Shown: piece after piece, positions 1 to 9,726 of the stretch
How the letters are laid out: the number at the start of each line of letters is the position of its first letter
Numbering within the stretch: the stretch's first letter is position 1
Source: Spirochaetales bacterium
Lineage (GTDB): Bacteria > Spirochaetota > Spirochaetia > Sphaerochaetales > Sphaerochaetaceae
Direction: 5' to 3'
Assembly: GCA_012523305.1 (NCBI GenBank)
Contig: JAAYIV010000048.1
Location: forward strand, 1 to 59,765
Length of the DNA: 59,765 nt
Notes under the pieces: model-generated
Database searches by the model: none
What the model saw: the letters and a program-made list of their open reading frames with translations, nothing else
What the model was told of the DNA's origin: nothing
Program-made: the position numbers and the translations under genes

Positions 1-28
1 AGATGTAGTCTACTAATATTTTGTGTTA

Positions 29-1015
29 TCATTGTAAAAAATCAACCAAAATCGAATTGGTTACATCCGGATGTGTCTCTAGCGGAAAATGTCCTGCGTG
101 TTCAATGATATGGTATGTTGCTCCGGGTAGGATTTGGGCTATGCGATCGACATCAGCAACAGGTGTCCAAGGATCGTTTTTACCCCACACTATCAATACC
201 GGCATGTTCAGCGAACCAAGTTCTTCAATCTGCACATCGGTAGAAGTTTTCAACAAACTTGGTACTTGTCGTGCGGTACCATCGATGAGCAATGGTTCTC
301 GATATCCTTTTATGTCTTTCTCATTCGGTGATGTAAGATATCCCTGTTCAAGAATCTTTTCTATCTGTTTAGGGTTTGAGAAACGATATTGGACTAACAC
401 TTGAATCCAGCGGATAACTGAAGGAATCCAGAGAGGAACATTCCTTTTTGAATCCGGATTCCCGAAAGCTCCGTCTATAATAGTAATTGAAGCGGTTCTT
501 TCTTGCCTGGCCAAAGCCATTCGTACGGCTGTTGCCGCTCCCATGCTATGGCCGACCAGATGCCATCGGACCTGGGGGATATCTGAAGGCAATCGATCAA
601 GGAACGTCCATAACAATGTACTTCGCGCATTTTGGCTATGATCTATGTTTCCACTCCGGTCGCTATATCCGAATCCGGGCAAATCCACCGCCACCACCAC
701 AAATCCTGCAGCGGTCAACGAAGGTATGGTCTTTTCAAACGAATAGGTTGACCCACCCAATCCATGAATCAGCAAAACATTGCCCTTGGGATCTACGGTG
801 GGGGTATAAAGACGATAATGAAGGCGAATAGTATTAACTTCCATGTACTGACTCGACAGATACGGATATACATCAATGAGGTCCGGATATTTAGAGATCG
901 GTATTAAATATGGGGTTACACAAGATATTAGAAGTATCGTTATCATAATAACCATGATAACTATTAGAATCATCTTCAGTTGCTTACGTGCAGGTTTCAT
1001 GTATGTGCTCAACAT
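29..1015 (-). CDS. Alpha/beta hydrolase, probable membrane-attached or lipoprotein
   Basis: A 328-residue alpha/beta-hydrolase fold protein. The oxyanion motif HGLGG is at about 84-88, the nucleophile elbow GHSMG has Ser157, Asp281 lies in WGKNDPW and His309 in EHAGHF, so the Ser-Asp-His triad is complete. Residues 14-32 are strongly hydrophobic and end in LISC, which fits a lipobox, so it may be a lipoprotein of the cell envelope. The first in-frame ATG overlaps the end of the upstream photolyase gene by 32 bases; a second ATG at 1000 gives a cleaner signal peptide beginning MKPARK. Neither start has a clear ribosome site, which suggests translational coupling to the photolyase gene. The substrate cannot be told from the sequence; an esterase or lipase-like role is the family expectation. 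Confidence 0.85.
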   Translation of the reverse strand: MLSTYMKPARKQLKMILIVIMVIMITILLISCVTPYLIPISKYPDLIDVYPYLSSQYMEVNTIRLHYRLYTPTVDPKGNVLLIHGLGGSTYSFEKTIPSLTAAGFVVVAVDLPGFGYSDRSGNIDHSQNARSTLLWTFLDRLPSDIPQVRWHLVGHSMGAATAVRMALARQERTASITIIDGAFGNPDSKRNVPLWIPSVIRWIQVLVQYRFSNPKQIEKILEQGYLTSPNEKDIKGYREPLLIDGTARQVPSLLKTSTDVQIEELGSLNMPVLIVWGKNDPWTPVADVDRIAQILPGATYHIIEHAGHFPLETHPDVTNSILVDFLQ

Positions 1016-2354
1016 AATCGGCCATCTTGAATTTTCTCTCTAGCCCGCGATCATTCATATAACGGACGTTACCGAAAACAGAGCGTTCTTTCCATGGCCT
1101 GTCGTGGAGTCCGAAACACCAAGCAACTCCCGCATATCCGTTGGGGTCTCTTCCATCAAGTCCATATGTATTGTTCAGCTGCAATGCCAATGAATAAGCC
1201 TGTTCGGGAGATTCTTTCCATTCCAATATTTTCTTTGCCCAATACATCCGCATATATCCGTGCATGAACCCACATATCACCAATTGTTTTTGGGCAGCAT
1301 TCCAATAAGGGTCTTCGGTTTGGCTTTCTATCAGTTGCTTATCAGAATAGTACGCCGGACGTGTATCGTATCGATGAGCATCAAGCGTAGTCTTTGCCCA
1401 GTTCGGCAGAGCCTCATATGAATCATATCGGGAGTTGTAATAACAAAAATTGATGGCCAATTCTCTTCGTACGACCAACTCTTCTAGAAATCCCGAGTCA
1501 TCGTAAGGATCGTGTTCCTTGACTGCCCGATATACGCGTATCGGTGAAATATGTCCGAAATGAAGGTATGGGCTTAATTTCGATGTCATGTTCTTTGACG
1601 GATCACCTTTCAACGTACGGTAATTCGGGAGAATGGATTCGATGAACACATCCAACAAAGCATTCGCATGTTGAGTACCTCCGGTAAATCCGTCCACCTT
1701 CCCGATCGAATGATCAATCGGAAGCTTATGGATGATCGTTTCTAATCGGTGCCTGTCACTCAGGTCCATTGTCTCAAAGTTTACTCGGGGGTAAGAGGGC
1801 TCGATTTCACATATTTGTGGTATCGGAAGCTGTGCATACATATCGATGATAGGCGAAATCTTTCTTCTAAGGGTTGCCGCCGAATACTCTTGTTTTATGC
1901 TGGCGACTTCTACAGGGACAACTATATCGGTCTCTATCTGAATCATGCTACACGGTACATATTCGGCAACTATCGTTCTCCATTGCCTTTCAATCGTGAG
2001 ATACCCACGGTCAACCACAACCATGCACGCATTATCGGACAACTGCTTAATTGCGAGGATCGGTTCGACCAATCCAATGATAAACGCGACATTTTTTTCC
2101 CTGATGGAGGTTGCTAGCCCATGTAATCCTTCGAGCATAAAAGCATAATGGCGTGCGTTCGCATCCGGATACGTACTGGTAATCCCGAAACACACCAGCA
2201 AAGGTTTCTTTAATATATTTGCTTGTGTTATTGCAAATTCAAACGCATGATTATCTTCAACCCGCTGCGAATGTTGCATCCAATACAACACATATGATTT
2301 GTCCAAGACTTCTCGGTCATTTAAAAATTGAACTCTGTTCTCATATGCATCCAT
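984..2354 (-). CDS. phr: Class II CPD DNA photolyase
   Basis: Light-driven repair of cyclobutane pyrimidine dimers in cytosolic DNA, using FAD. The 456-residue product starts with the class II pattern YVLYWMQHSQRVEDN and ends with the class II FAD-domain signature around NTYGLDGRDPNGYAGVAWCF, followed by GLHDRPW. This separates it from class I photolyases and cryptochromes. Length matches the family (about 450). It is divergent from the yhhN-like gene and leads a two-gene unit with the hydrolase. No Shine-Dalgarno sequence precedes the ATG. A TATAGT hexamer ends exactly six bases before it, as at the leaderless-type starts elsewhere in the window, though no good -35 is visible. A photolyase implies that the organism meets light despite an otherwise anaerobic gene set. 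Confidence 0.93.
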   Translation of the reverse strand: MDAYENRVQFLNDREVLDKSYVLYWMQHSQRVEDNHAFEFAITQANILKKPLLVCFGITSTYPDANARHYAFMLEGLHGLATSIREKNVAFIIGLVEPILAIKQLSDNACMVVVDRGYLTIERQWRTIVAEYVPCSMIQIETDIVVPVEVASIKQEYSAATLRRKISPIIDMYAQLPIPQICEIEPSYPRVNFETMDLSDRHRLETIIHKLPIDHSIGKVDGFTGGTQHANALLDVFIESILPNYRTLKGDPSKNMTSKLSPYLHFGHISPIRVYRAVKEHDPYDDSGFLEELVVRRELAINFCYYNSRYDSYEALPNWAKTTLDAHRYDTRPAYYSDKQLIESQTEDPYWNAAQKQLVICGFMHGYMRMYWAKKILEWKESPEQAYSLALQLNNTYGLDGRDPNGYAGVAWCFGLHDRPWKERSVFGNVRYMNDRGLERKFKMADYVEHIHETCT

Positions 2355-2360
2355 AACAAG

Positions 2361-2366
2361 ACTATA
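2361..2366 (-). promoter_or_regulatory. Possible -10 box of phr
   Basis: On the minus strand TATAGT is followed by six bases and then the photolyase ATG. No convincing -35 is present at 16-18 bases, so this rests on the -10 match and the spacing alone. Confidence 0.35.
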
Positions 2367-2393
2367 AGCGATAAACAGGATTCCTTATAGCTG

Positions 2394-2423
2394 TTGACAG
2401 TTCATTTTTCATAAATGAATAAT
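2394..2423 (+). promoter_or_regulatory. Promoter of the yhhN-like gene
   Basis: A perfect -35 TTGACA (2394-2399) and AATAAT (2418-2423, five of six matches) are separated by 18 bases. The short leader contains the GGAGG ribosome site at 2430-2434. Confidence 0.5.
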
Positions 2424-2444
2424 ACTATTGGAGGAAATCTGTTG

Positions 2445-3113
2445 ATGAGACTTAATCCATTAGGGGCTTCATTCTTAAGTTTGTACCTATCAGTCGGTGC
2501 GATTCATATCATCGGATGTTATCGTGAGAATTGGCATATCAAAGCGTATTCAAAACCTTTTCTGATGCCGTTGTTACTCGCTTCATACCTAGCAACAATG
2601 CAAGAAAGAGCTTCATTATTGATTATCATTGCCCTCATATGTGATACGGCCGGCGATGTGTTGCTCATGTTCAGGGACCGCCATGGAATCCGTTTTCTGT
2701 TAATGGGAATGCTATGTTTCATCGGCGGTCATGTCGGTTATTCGATATGGCTATTCAGTTCACATGATACATTCGTCATCGCGATACCGTGGACAATCGG
2801 TTGCGTTGTCGCAGCTTCCCTTTCCTTATGGTTTCGGAAGACGATGATTAAAAGTGGACATCGCTATCACAACATACTATCTGCATATGCATTGTTCATC
2901 GATGCTTTGATTGTCGGTGCATTGTATACGTGGGGAAGCGGGAATTTAATTGGAACACTGCTCTGTCTTGCGGGAGCATTGTTATTCTGCCTATCTGATT
3001 TTCTGATCGCGATGGAAACCATAGGCAGGAAAATAGGAGACAAGACATCAGTAATGATTACCTATATCTTTGCCCAGCTCTTGTTCATCAGCGGATTCGT
3101 ATTGCTTTCCTGA
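2445..3113 (+). CDS. YhhN/TMEM86 family membrane protein (lysoplasmalogenase-like)
   Basis: A polytopic inner-membrane protein of 222 residues with about eight hydrophobic segments. It has the family landmarks YSKPFLMPLLL near the N-terminus, ALICDTAGDVLLMF in the middle and a late LLFCLSDFLIA segment, which carry the conserved acidic residues of YhhN proteins. Characterised relatives (TMEM86A/B and some bacterial YhhN) hydrolyse lysoplasmalogen. That activity would suit an anaerobe, where plasmalogens are common, but it is inferred here. An ATG at 2415 is in frame, but the GGAGG at 2430-2434 lies inside that extension, ten bases before the ATG at 2445, so 2445 is chosen. It is a single gene, divergent from phr. 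Confidence 0.85.
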   Translation: MRLNPLGASFLSLYLSVGAIHIIGCYRENWHIKAYSKPFLMPLLLASYLATMQERASLLIIIALICDTAGDVLLMFRDRHGIRFLLMGMLCFIGGHVGYSIWLFSSHDTFVIAIPWTIGCVVAASLSLWFRKTMIKSGHRYHNILSAYALFIDALIVGALYTWGSGNLIGTLLCLAGALLFCLSDFLIAMETIGRKIGDKTSVMITYIFAQLLFISGFVLLS

Positions 3114-3145
3114 ACGTCTCAATCCATGGAAAATACCTGCAACTA

Positions 3146-3174
3146 TTGCCATTGAGTCTGTCCTCAGTTATAGT
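3146..3174 (+). promoter_or_regulatory. Promoter of the CNNM/CorC-type gene
   Basis: TTGCCA (3146-3151), a 17-base spacer and TATAGT (3169-3174). Each hexamer matches the sigma-70 consensus at five of six positions. The predicted leader is about 90 bases and ends with a good ribosome site before 3270. Confidence 0.55.
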
Positions 3175-3269
3175 AGTTCTATTATGGAAGACCCTTTACC
3201 CGGATCAGGGGATGATTCAGACTACCACAGTACAAGCCGTTCATTCCCTAAACATTCAGGGAGGATGCA

Positions 3270-4517
3270 ATGGTAGCGCAATTCCTCCCGATATTGGCCC
3301 TCATTGTCCTATCTGCTTTTTTCTCAGCATCCGAAACAGCTTTTACTTCGTTGTCCTTCCTGCAAATTAGGATGCTTGAAACATCAAAAGGAAGATTAGG
3401 CAAGCAAACTGCCATACTGGCAAAACAATCAGATGTATTACTGACGACCATTCTCATTGGAAACAACATAGTGAACTTAAGCGCGTCGGCACTTACGACT
3501 TCCTATGCAATTTCAATCGGTGGCAGTACCGCTATCGGTATAGCGACGGGAATCCTTACCTTTGTAATCCTGTTGTTCGGCGAGATCGCACCGAAACAGT
3601 TGGCAATCGCCCACAATACAACAGTGGCTAAAATAGCCACGTATCCAATCAGATTTTTTATCATCGTTTTATACCCGATTGTTTTCGTAGTCAAACACAT
3701 CAGCTCATTGTTCACTCGGTTTTTTACGAAAAAACAGAAAGAAAAGCTCTCGGTCGATTCTCTGATGCATGTTGTCGATGTCGCTGAAGACGAAGGAATC
3801 GTTGATGAATACGAAACATCTTTGGTTCAACGCGTACTACATTTTAGTGAAGCTACGGTGAAATCAATCATGACACACCGGACAGATGTTTTCAGCATTC
3901 CAACTAATCTGACATTGGAAGAAGCCTTCCCTCCGGTTGTCAACAGCGGATTTTCACGGATTCCGGTCTATGAAGAAACTCCGGAAAATATCACCGGAAT
4001 CTTATTGATTCGCGACATGCTGGCTGCGGTTGTGAGCGGGCGTGTTGAGGAAACGGTTTCAAATTTTATGTTGCCTCCAATTTTTGTCCCGGAGACCCGA
4101 AAGGTTGACGACATGCTGTTTCAATTCAAAAAGGACAAATTGCAAATCGCAGTAGTATTGGATGAATACGGCGGTCTTTCGGGAATTGTTTCACTCGAAG
4201 ATATCATCGAACAGTTATTCGGGGAAATCTATGATGAACACGAAACCGGAACCGAGGAGAGAATCAGAGAAGACGGAGACGGGTTCATTATTCAAGGGGA
4301 CACATCAATGCAACAAATTAAGGATGAGCTTGATCTGGACATGGAACAAGTCGATCCTTCCTGCACTCTTGCCGCTTATCTCATTGAGAAATTAGGAGCG
4401 ATCCCTGAGACATTGGATTTCGTAGAGACGGAGATGGGAACATATACGATAGTTGAAATGAAAGGAAAAAGAATCGAAGTAGTCCGATTTGTCCCCAAGG
4501 ACAACCCGGAAGAATAG
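3270..4517 (+). CDS. CNNM/CorC family protein (DUF21 + CBS pair + CorC_HlyC)
   Basis: A 415-residue membrane protein of the HlyC/CorC (CNNM) group, annotated elsewhere as hemolysin-like or as a magnesium/cobalt efflux factor. The order of parts is a DUF21 membrane domain (about 1-170, including the SAFFSASETAFTSL signature at about 13-26), a cytosolic CBS pair (about 195-320, with FSRIPVYEETPENITGIL and AVVLDEYGGLSGIVSLEDI), and a C-terminal CorC_HlyC domain (about 340-410). CBS pairs in this family bind adenine nucleotides and control divalent-cation transport. GGGAGG sits five bases before the ATG. It lies 42 bases before leuS, which has its own promoter. Confidence 0.92.
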   Translation: MVAQFLPILALIVLSAFFSASETAFTSLSFLQIRMLETSKGRLGKQTAILAKQSDVLLTTILIGNNIVNLSASALTTSYAISIGGSTAIGIATGILTFVILLFGEIAPKQLAIAHNTTVAKIATYPIRFFIIVLYPIVFVVKHISSLFTRFFTKKQKEKLSVDSLMHVVDVAEDEGIVDEYETSLVQRVLHFSEATVKSIMTHRTDVFSIPTNLTLEEAFPPVVNSGFSRIPVYEETPENITGILLIRDMLAAVVSGRVEETVSNFMLPPIFVPETRKVDDMLFQFKKDKLQIAVVLDEYGGLSGIVSLEDIIEQLFGEIYDEHETGTEERIREDGDGFIIQGDTSMQQIKDELDLDMEQVDPSCTLAAYLIEKLGAIPETLDFVETEMGTYTIVEMKGKRIEVVRFVPKDNPEE

Positions 4518-4523
4518 CCTTTA

Positions 4524-4553
4524 TTGACACCTTCAACTTATCAGCGGTAATAT
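4524..4553 (+). promoter_or_regulatory. Leaderless-type promoter of leuS
   Basis: A perfect TTGACA (4524-4529), an 18-base spacer and TAATAT (4548-4553), followed by only GCCCGC before the ATG at 4560. Transcription would begin at or beside the A of the start codon. No Shine-Dalgarno sequence is present. Confidence 0.65.
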
Positions 4554-4559
4554 GCCCGC

Positions 4560-7070
4560 ATGAGTACTTATCCATTCAAGGAAATCGAACCAAAATGGCA
4601 AGAGTTTTGGGAACGCAACAAAACGTTCGCAGTATCGGAAGATAGTGCATATCCCAAAGATAAACGAGCATATGTGTTGGATATGTTTCCCTATCCATCA
4701 GGAGCAGGATTGCATGTCGGTCATCCCGAAGGATATACGGCAACAGATATCTATTGCCGCTTCCTACGCATGAATGGATATAATGTTCTTCATCCGATGG
4801 GGTTCGATTCGTTCGGTCTACCGGCAGAGAACTACGCTATCAAGACCGGAACCCATCCGAGGGCGACTACCGAGAAAAATATCGACAATTTCAGAAAACA
4901 GATAAAAAGCCTTGGTTTCAGTTATGACTGGGACAGGGAGATCTCTACCCATAAGAGCGAATATTATAGATGGACGCAATGGATTTTCCTTCAGCTGTTC
5001 AAACGGGGACTTGCTTATGAAGCACAGACACCGATCAACTGGTGTCCGAATTGTTTGACAGGAATTTCGAATGAAGAAGTGAAAGAGGGTTGCTGTGAGC
5101 GGTGCGGAACGAAAGTGACCCGAAAAAATATCCGTCAATGGATTTTAAAGATCACCGCGTATGCCGAACGATTATTGAAAGATCTCGACAAATTGGATTG
5201 GCCTGAATCTATCAAGCTGATGCAAAGTAATTGGATTGGGAGAAGCGAAGGCGCATCGGTAATTTTCACTATCGAAAATAGTACTGATACTCTTGAAATC
5301 TTCACTACCCGCAGTGACACGTTGTTCGGAGCAACCTATATGGTCGTATCCCCTGAACATCCGTTGCTCAAAAAACTTACTACCGATAACCAGAAAGAAG
5401 CGGTGGAAGAGTATGTATTGAAAGCTGCCCAGAAATCTGATTTGGAGCGAACCGATCTGGCAAAGGATAAGACCGGAGTGTTTACCGGGAGTTACGCAAT
5501 CAACCCGGTTAACCAAGAACGTCTGCCGATTTGGGTGGCCGATTATGTTTTGATCTCGTATGGGACAGGTGCAATCATGGCTGTCCCTGCTCACGACACC
5601 CGAGACTGGGAATTCGCTAAGAAATTCAACCTGCCGATCATTGAAGTCCTTAAAAGTGAAGTGGATGTTCAAAAACAGGCCTGGACCGAAGATGGAATCC
5701 ACGTTAATTCGGGGTTTTTAGACGGTTTGGATAAATCAACAGCCATAGCAACAATGAATGATTGGCTTGAAAACAAAGGATTGGGGAAAAAGGACATCAA
5801 TTACAAACTGAGGGATTGGGTATTCAGCCGTCAGCGGTATTGGGGAGAACCGATACCCCTTGTCCATTGTGAGAAATGTGGTATTGTTCCGGTCTCAGAG
5901 AATCAGCTCCCACTGACACTCCCTGAAGTAAGTTCTTACGCGCCTTCGGGGACGGGAGAAAGCCCGTTGGTAAACATCACCGATTGGGTGAATACCACAT
6001 GCCCGAACTGTAACGGAAAAGCAAAACGCGAAACAAATACCATGCCCCAATGGGCTGGTTCGTGTTGGTATTATTTGAGATATTTGGATCCTAATAATTT
6101 CAAAGAACTTGCTGCTAAAGACAAGATTGAATACTGGATGCCTGTGAACCTCTATGTAGGCGGTGCCGAACATGCTGTTCTACACTTGCTGTATGCCCGC
6201 TTCTGGCATAAGGTTCTCTATGATATCGGTATGGTTAATACTGATGAGCCGTTCGTACGGTTGATTAACCAAGGAATGATTACGTCATTCGCATTCCAAC
6301 GTGCAAACAAAACTTTGGTAGCGACCGATGAAGTTGAAGAAATCGCTTCTGATACGTTCATCGAGAAAGCAACCGGAGAACAACTTGAACGTGTCGTGGC
6401 AAAGATGTCAAAGAGCTTAAAGAATGTAATTAACCCTGATGACATCATAAACGAATACGGGGCGGATTCCATGCGGATGTATGAAATGTTCATGGGTCCT
6501 CTAGAGGTCTCCAAACCATGGACAACCACAGGAATTTCAGGTGTGTTCCGTTTCATGGAGCGAATCTGGCGTCTCACCGAGCGGCCATTAAGCAATGATC
6601 CGGCTCCAGAGCATATCGTCCGACTCTTGCACAAGACAATCAAGAAAGTAACACACGATACGGCAACACTCAATTTCAATACTGCAATCTCACAAATGAT
6701 GATTTTCATAAACGAACTGTATAAAATCGAACAATTGCCGACTGAAGTATGGAAGCCCTTCATCTTATTACTAGCTCCGTATGCTCCCCATATGGCCGAA
6801 GAATTGTGGGCGCTTGAGGGCAATGATCCTTCTGTAAGCAAGGAATCTTGGCCAACCTACGATGAAGAGTTAACCATCGAACAAACAGTTGAAGTAGTGT
6901 TCCAGATCAATGGGAAGGTACGAGCAAAGGTGCTTGTTGAAACCGGAACGGAGAATCTCAAAGAATTAGCTTTCCAACATGAACGAATCATGGAATTGAT
7001 CGAAGGAAAGACCATCGTCAAGACTATCGTAATTCCTGACAAGCTTGTTAATATCGTAGTCAAAGGATGA
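4560..7070 (+). CDS. leuS: Leucine--tRNA ligase
   Basis: Cytosolic class I aminoacyl-tRNA synthetase charging tRNA-Leu. Visible parts of the 836-residue protein are the HIGH-equivalent [12 protein letters not shown] near residue 51, a zinc-type cluster around CPNCLTGIS and CCERCG, and the CP1 editing domain with [19 protein letters not shown] and [18 protein letters not shown]. The leucine-specific region follows ([20 protein letters not shown]), then KMSKS near 620 and the anticodon-binding and C-terminal domains. Length is usual for single-chain bacterial LeuRS. The editing domain looks intact. Its 3' end is ten bases from the convergent serine dehydratase gene, and a terminator-like hairpin lies inside that neighbour. 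Confidence 0.98.
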   Translation: MSTYPFKEIEPKWQEFWERNKTFAVSEDSAYPKDKRAYVLDMFPYPSGAGLHVGHPEGYTATDIYCRFLRMNGYNVLHPMGFDSFGLPAENYAIKTGTHPRATTEKNIDNFRKQIKSLGFSYDWDREISTHKSEYYRWTQWIFLQLFKRGLAYEAQTPINWCPNCLTGISNEEVKEGCCERCGTKVTRKNIRQWILKITAYAERLLKDLDKLDWPESIKLMQSNWIGRSEGASVIFTIENSTDTLEIFTTRSDTLFGATYMVVSPEHPLLKKLTTDNQKEAVEEYVLKAAQKSDLERTDLAKDKTGVFTGSYAINPVNQERLPIWVADYVLISYGTGAIMAVPAHDTRDWEFAKKFNLPIIEVLKSEVDVQKQAWTEDGIHVNSGFLDGLDKSTAIATMNDWLENKGLGKKDINYKLRDWVFSRQRYWGEPIPLVHCEKCGIVPVSENQLPLTLPEVSSYAPSGTGESPLVNITDWVNTTCPNCNGKAKRETNTMPQWAGSCWYYLRYLDPNNFKELAAKDKIEYWMPVNLYVGGAEHAVLHLLYARFWHKVLYDIGMVNTDEPFVRLINQGMITSFAFQRANKTLVATDEVEEIASDTFIEKATGEQLERVVAKMSKSLKNVINPDDIINEYGADSMRMYEMFMGPLEVSKPWTTTGISGVFRFMERIWRLTERPLSNDPAPEHIVRLLHKTIKKVTHDTATLNFNTAISQMMIFINELYKIEQLPTEVWKPFILLLAPYAPHMAEELWALEGNDPSVSKESWPTYDEELTIEQTVEVVFQINGKVRAKVLVETGTENLKELAFQHERIMELIEGKTIVKTIVIPDKLVNIVVKG

Positions 7071-7080
7071 TATGATGTGG

Positions 7081-8289
7081 TCAATTGCTTCGCTTGGCAA
7101 GACCTCCAAGCGAAGTTTCACGATACAATGAGGGTAAAGCCTGACCTGTTTCCATCATCACGTCTACGACAGTATCGAATGACACTTTATGACGTCCGTC
7201 GCTTAATAGGGCATAACTGGCATGGTCGAGCGCACGCATCGCTCCCAATGCATTGCGTTCAATGCAAGGTATTTGCACCAACCCCAACATAGGATCGCAG
7301 GTAAGGCCAAGGTGATGTTCCAATCCCATTTCGGCGGCATATTCGATTTGGTGAATTGTTCCGCCTAACACTTGGGCAGCCGCTGATGATGCCATTGCGC
7401 ATGCGACACCTATTTCTCCTTGGCATCCGACTTCAGCCCCGGAAATCGATCCGTTATGTTTGACGAGATTTCCAATAAGTCCGGCTGTTAGCAAAGCCCG
7501 AAGGATTTTAATTTTTGGAAGCTTATATTGATTGCGCAGATAAAAAAGCACAGCGGGAAGCACTCCGCACGAACCGCAGGTCGGAGCAGTTACGATTTTC
7601 CCACCCGCGGCATTTTCCTCTGAAACAGCCAGTGCATAACTCAAAGCCCTCGTAGGCGTTGCCACCGGGCCGGTCATGTCATTTGATTTTGCGAAAAATT
7701 GTGAAGCTTTCCTTTGAAGCTTGAGTCCTCCTGGCAATACTCCCTCCTGGTTCAACCCCGCATCGATCGCTTCAAGCATTACTTCCCAGATTTCTTCAGC
7801 GAATGTTAGGATTTGCTGCCCTTCGAATCGAACGACGAATTCCCATAACTGCAACCCTTCTTCTTCACAATAACCGAGGATCTGTTTCATGGTGCCCAAT
7901 TCTTTGGGATATGGATGATGCTCTTCTTTCGGATCAGCTCCTTCCTTTACAATTTTGCCACCGCCTACACTGTAATAGGTCTGTTCGCACATCAGGGTGT
8001 TATCATGAATATAAGCTCTTACGGTGAGGGCATTGGGATGAGCCGGTTTATATTGATCAGGGAACCAGAAGATTTGGACTTCTTTGCCTGCATCTTTGAA
8101 TATTTTACGAAGGGTACTGTCGGTCAGATGCCCTTTCCCGGTTGCGGCGAGGCTTCCAAATAGATGGGCTTCGAATGTATCGCATTCACTGTGACGGGCT
8201 AAAAAATCGGCAGCGGCAAACCTGGGCCCCATCGTATGGCTGCTCGAGGGCCCATATCCGATTCGATACAATTCTTTCAATGATTCCAT
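7081..8289 (-). CDS. sdaA: L-serine dehydratase, iron-sulfur dependent, single chain
   Basis: Deaminates L-serine to pyruvate and ammonia with an oxygen-sensitive 4Fe-4S cluster in the cytosol. The N-terminal beta-domain motif GPSSSHTMGP (residues 13-22) and the alpha-domain cysteines in TAPTCGSCGVLPA and GLTCDPMLGLVQIPCIERN are present, with one chain carrying both domains. At 402 residues it is a compact version of the family, which is often about 455. The ATG has no ribosome site; a -35/-10 pair ends six bases before it. The gene converges on leuS and stands alone. The Fe-S enzyme type suits a strict anaerobe that ferments serine. Confidence 0.95.
   Translation of the reverse strand: MESLKELYRIGYGPSSSHTMGPRFAAADFLARHSECDTFEAHLFGSLAATGKGHLTDSTLRKIFKDAGKEVQIFWFPDQYKPAHPNALTVRAYIHDNTLMCEQTYYSVGGGKIVKEGADPKEEHHPYPKELGTMKQILGYCEEEGLQLWEFVVRFEGQQILTFAEEIWEVMLEAIDAGLNQEGVLPGGLKLQRKASQFFAKSNDMTGPVATPTRALSYALAVSEENAAGGKIVTAPTCGSCGVLPAVLFYLRNQYKLPKIKILRALLTAGLIGNLVKHNGSISGAEVGCQGEIGVACAMASSAAAQVLGGTIHQIEYAAEMGLEHHLGLTCDPMLGLVQIPCIERNALGAMRALDHASYALLSDGRHKVSFDTVVDVMMETGQALPSLYRETSLGGLAKRSN
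7088..7115 (+). terminator. Terminator-like hairpin for leuS inside the serine dehydratase gene
   Basis: CTTCGCTTGG (7088-7097) pairs perfectly with CCAAGCGAAG (7106-7115) around an 8-base loop and is followed by TTTC. It lies 18 bases past the leuS stop and within the last codons of the convergent serine dehydratase gene. The T-run is short, so termination strength is uncertain. Confidence 0.4.
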
Positions 8290-8295
8290 GACCCA

Positions 8296-8324
8296 ACTGT
8301 ACTGTTTTTAAGCGGTCTTGGGAA
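8296..8324 (-). promoter_or_regulatory. Leaderless-type promoter of serine dehydratase
   Basis: On the minus strand TTCCCA, a 17-base spacer, TACAGT, then TGGGTC and the ATG at 8289. Both hexamers match consensus at four to five of six positions, and no Shine-Dalgarno sequence is present. Confidence 0.5.
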
Positions 8325-8336
8325 GATTGATCAAGC

Positions 8337-9143
8337 TTACCTTGTTGATAATTCCAAGTACGCCGCATCAGATAACAAAAACAATGGGTCTGCGGTAGTT
8401 ATATGCCAGAAAGGCGTATTCGCAACTCCGGGTTCCTGCTCTGGAACAAGCACCCTTAATTCCATATTCCTCTCCAGACAAAGGAATCGCAACAGCCCGG
8501 GATATAAGTTGTCATACGTATTCGAACCTTCTGAAAAGCTATAGATATCAGAATAAGCGGGGTGCTCACATACCCATTTTCCTGGAGGCAAACCTTCAAA
8601 ATGCATCTCTACCGGAGACCACTTAACAATATCATCCATAGTGAATGCACCGCTGACAATAGCCTTCCCGATCATATTCCAATCAATTGAAAGCGAATGT
8701 TCGTCGATTTGGGATATCATTGTCGCAATTCTATCAAAGTTTACCAGTGCAACCGGATCCGGCCATAATTTTGAAATCTCAATTAACGCATCTGCCAAAG
8801 GCCCATATTCCATCGAAAGAATAATCTTGTCAGAATCTTTTGAAAGCGGGGTGTACGCCCCGCCGAAAGGATGGCCCGCTCCCAATGCGTACGCGGCACA
8901 AACAACAGTTGTCCGTTCAGGGATTGTGAGCGACACACTCCGTTGTCCGACGGAAAGGTGTGTTTTGTTGATAGAGCCGTTGGCACTCCATATGAGGGTA
9001 TACCAACATGTTCGGCCGCTTTCGGTCTCCCAAGGATGTTGCTCCCCGATCGCTACGGTTATCGTTCGTTGCATGAGACAACTTGAGCATAGCAACAGGA
9101 TCAGTAGAGTGCACAGTAAGGAACAGAAGCGTGAATGAGCCAT
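8337..9143 (-). CDS. Hypothetical lipoprotein
   Basis: I do not recognise a characterised family. The 268-residue product begins with a hydrophobic signal sequence ending LLLCSSC, with Cys22 as the likely lipidated residue. The residue at -3 is Cys rather than Leu, but spirochaetal lipoboxes are known to be relaxed. The mature part looks globular, rich in Trp and Tyr, with no transmembrane segment and no motif I can name. It lies 46 bases downstream of the DUF4416 gene on the same strand and is probably the last gene of the DAHP synthase unit. No ribosome site is visible before the ATG. The reading frame is open over its whole length with protein-like composition, so I consider the gene real. 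Confidence 0.75.
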   Translation of the reverse strand: MAHSRFCSLLCTLLILLLCSSCLMQRTITVAIGEQHPWETESGRTCWYTLIWSANGSINKTHLSVGQRSVSLTIPERTTVVCAAYALGAGHPFGGAYTPLSKDSDKIILSMEYGPLADALIEISKLWPDPVALVNFDRIATMISQIDEHSLSIDWNMIGKAIVSGAFTMDDIVKWSPVEMHFEGLPPGKWVCEHPAYSDIYSFSEGSNTYDNLYPGLLRFLCLERNMELRVLVPEQEPGVANTPFWHITTADPLFLLSDAAYLELSTR

Positions 9144-9189
9144 ACAAAATACATGGCGTAATTATTCAGTTTGCTTTTCTTGAGAGCTG

Positions 9190-9720
9190 TTAGCTGTGGG
9201 CATGCAACAATTTAAGGTATTCGCTTCTTAACTGTTTGAATAAAGCTTTGAATTGATCACTTTTATAGTCAGCATAGGTCCAATCGAAGCTCTGGAATGC
9301 TTTATCTTTGTACAGCAAAGTAACTTCGGCATACATACCGTCATGCAACGGGACCCTATGACTTCTATTTTTCGTTGTTGCTAAGATCAGATTGCCCGCA
9401 CTGAGAATCCCAGGATCCAGATTGATTACTCGTTTTTCTTCTTTCGCAAACTGTGACTCGATAAAATTCGTTTCGTGCTTGATGTTTACCAATGTGGAAG
9501 GATCGATAAGATTCGAAAAAAGTATGAAGTAACGGAATATCGGAGTTCCCATTTCTTCATCGTAGTAATTCGTAAAGATAAATGGGAAAGGGCCTTCCAA
9601 CTGATGAATCGGCCCATACTTCTCTATCAGTATTTCCAACACATTATCAAGCACTTCTGGACGAGAACAGAGAAGTCCCATCACCAAAGCCGTTTGCTCG
9701 AACTGTGTTACCTCACCCAT
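9190..9720 (-). CDS. DUF4416 family protein
   Basis: A 176-residue cytosolic protein of unknown function with the family's conserved blocks: PFPFIFTNYYDEEMG (about 44-58), VINLDPGILSAGNLILATTK (about 98-117), HRVPLHDGMYAEVTLLY and WTYADYKS near the C-terminus. Relatives are annotated as DUF4416 and sometimes, without good evidence, as GTP-binding. AGGTGAG precedes the ATG by five bases. It starts six bases after the DAHP synthase-prephenate dehydratase gene ends, so the two are almost certainly co-transcribed. The link with aromatic amino acid synthesis may be no more than operon convenience. Confidence 0.85.
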   Translation of the reverse strand: MGEVTQFEQTALVMGLLCSRPEVLDNVLEILIEKYGPIHQLEGPFPFIFTNYYDEEMGTPIFRYFILFSNLIDPSTLVNIKHETNFIESQFAKEEKRVINLDPGILSAGNLILATTKNRSHRVPLHDGMYAEVTLLYKDKAFQSFDWTYADYKSDQFKALFKQLRSEYLKLLHAHS

Positions 9721-9726
9721 TGTTTC

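Noticed and set aside
6218-6841. Open frame (207 codons) antisense to leuS
   Set aside because: Complete overlap with well-conserved leuS and no recognisable protein features.
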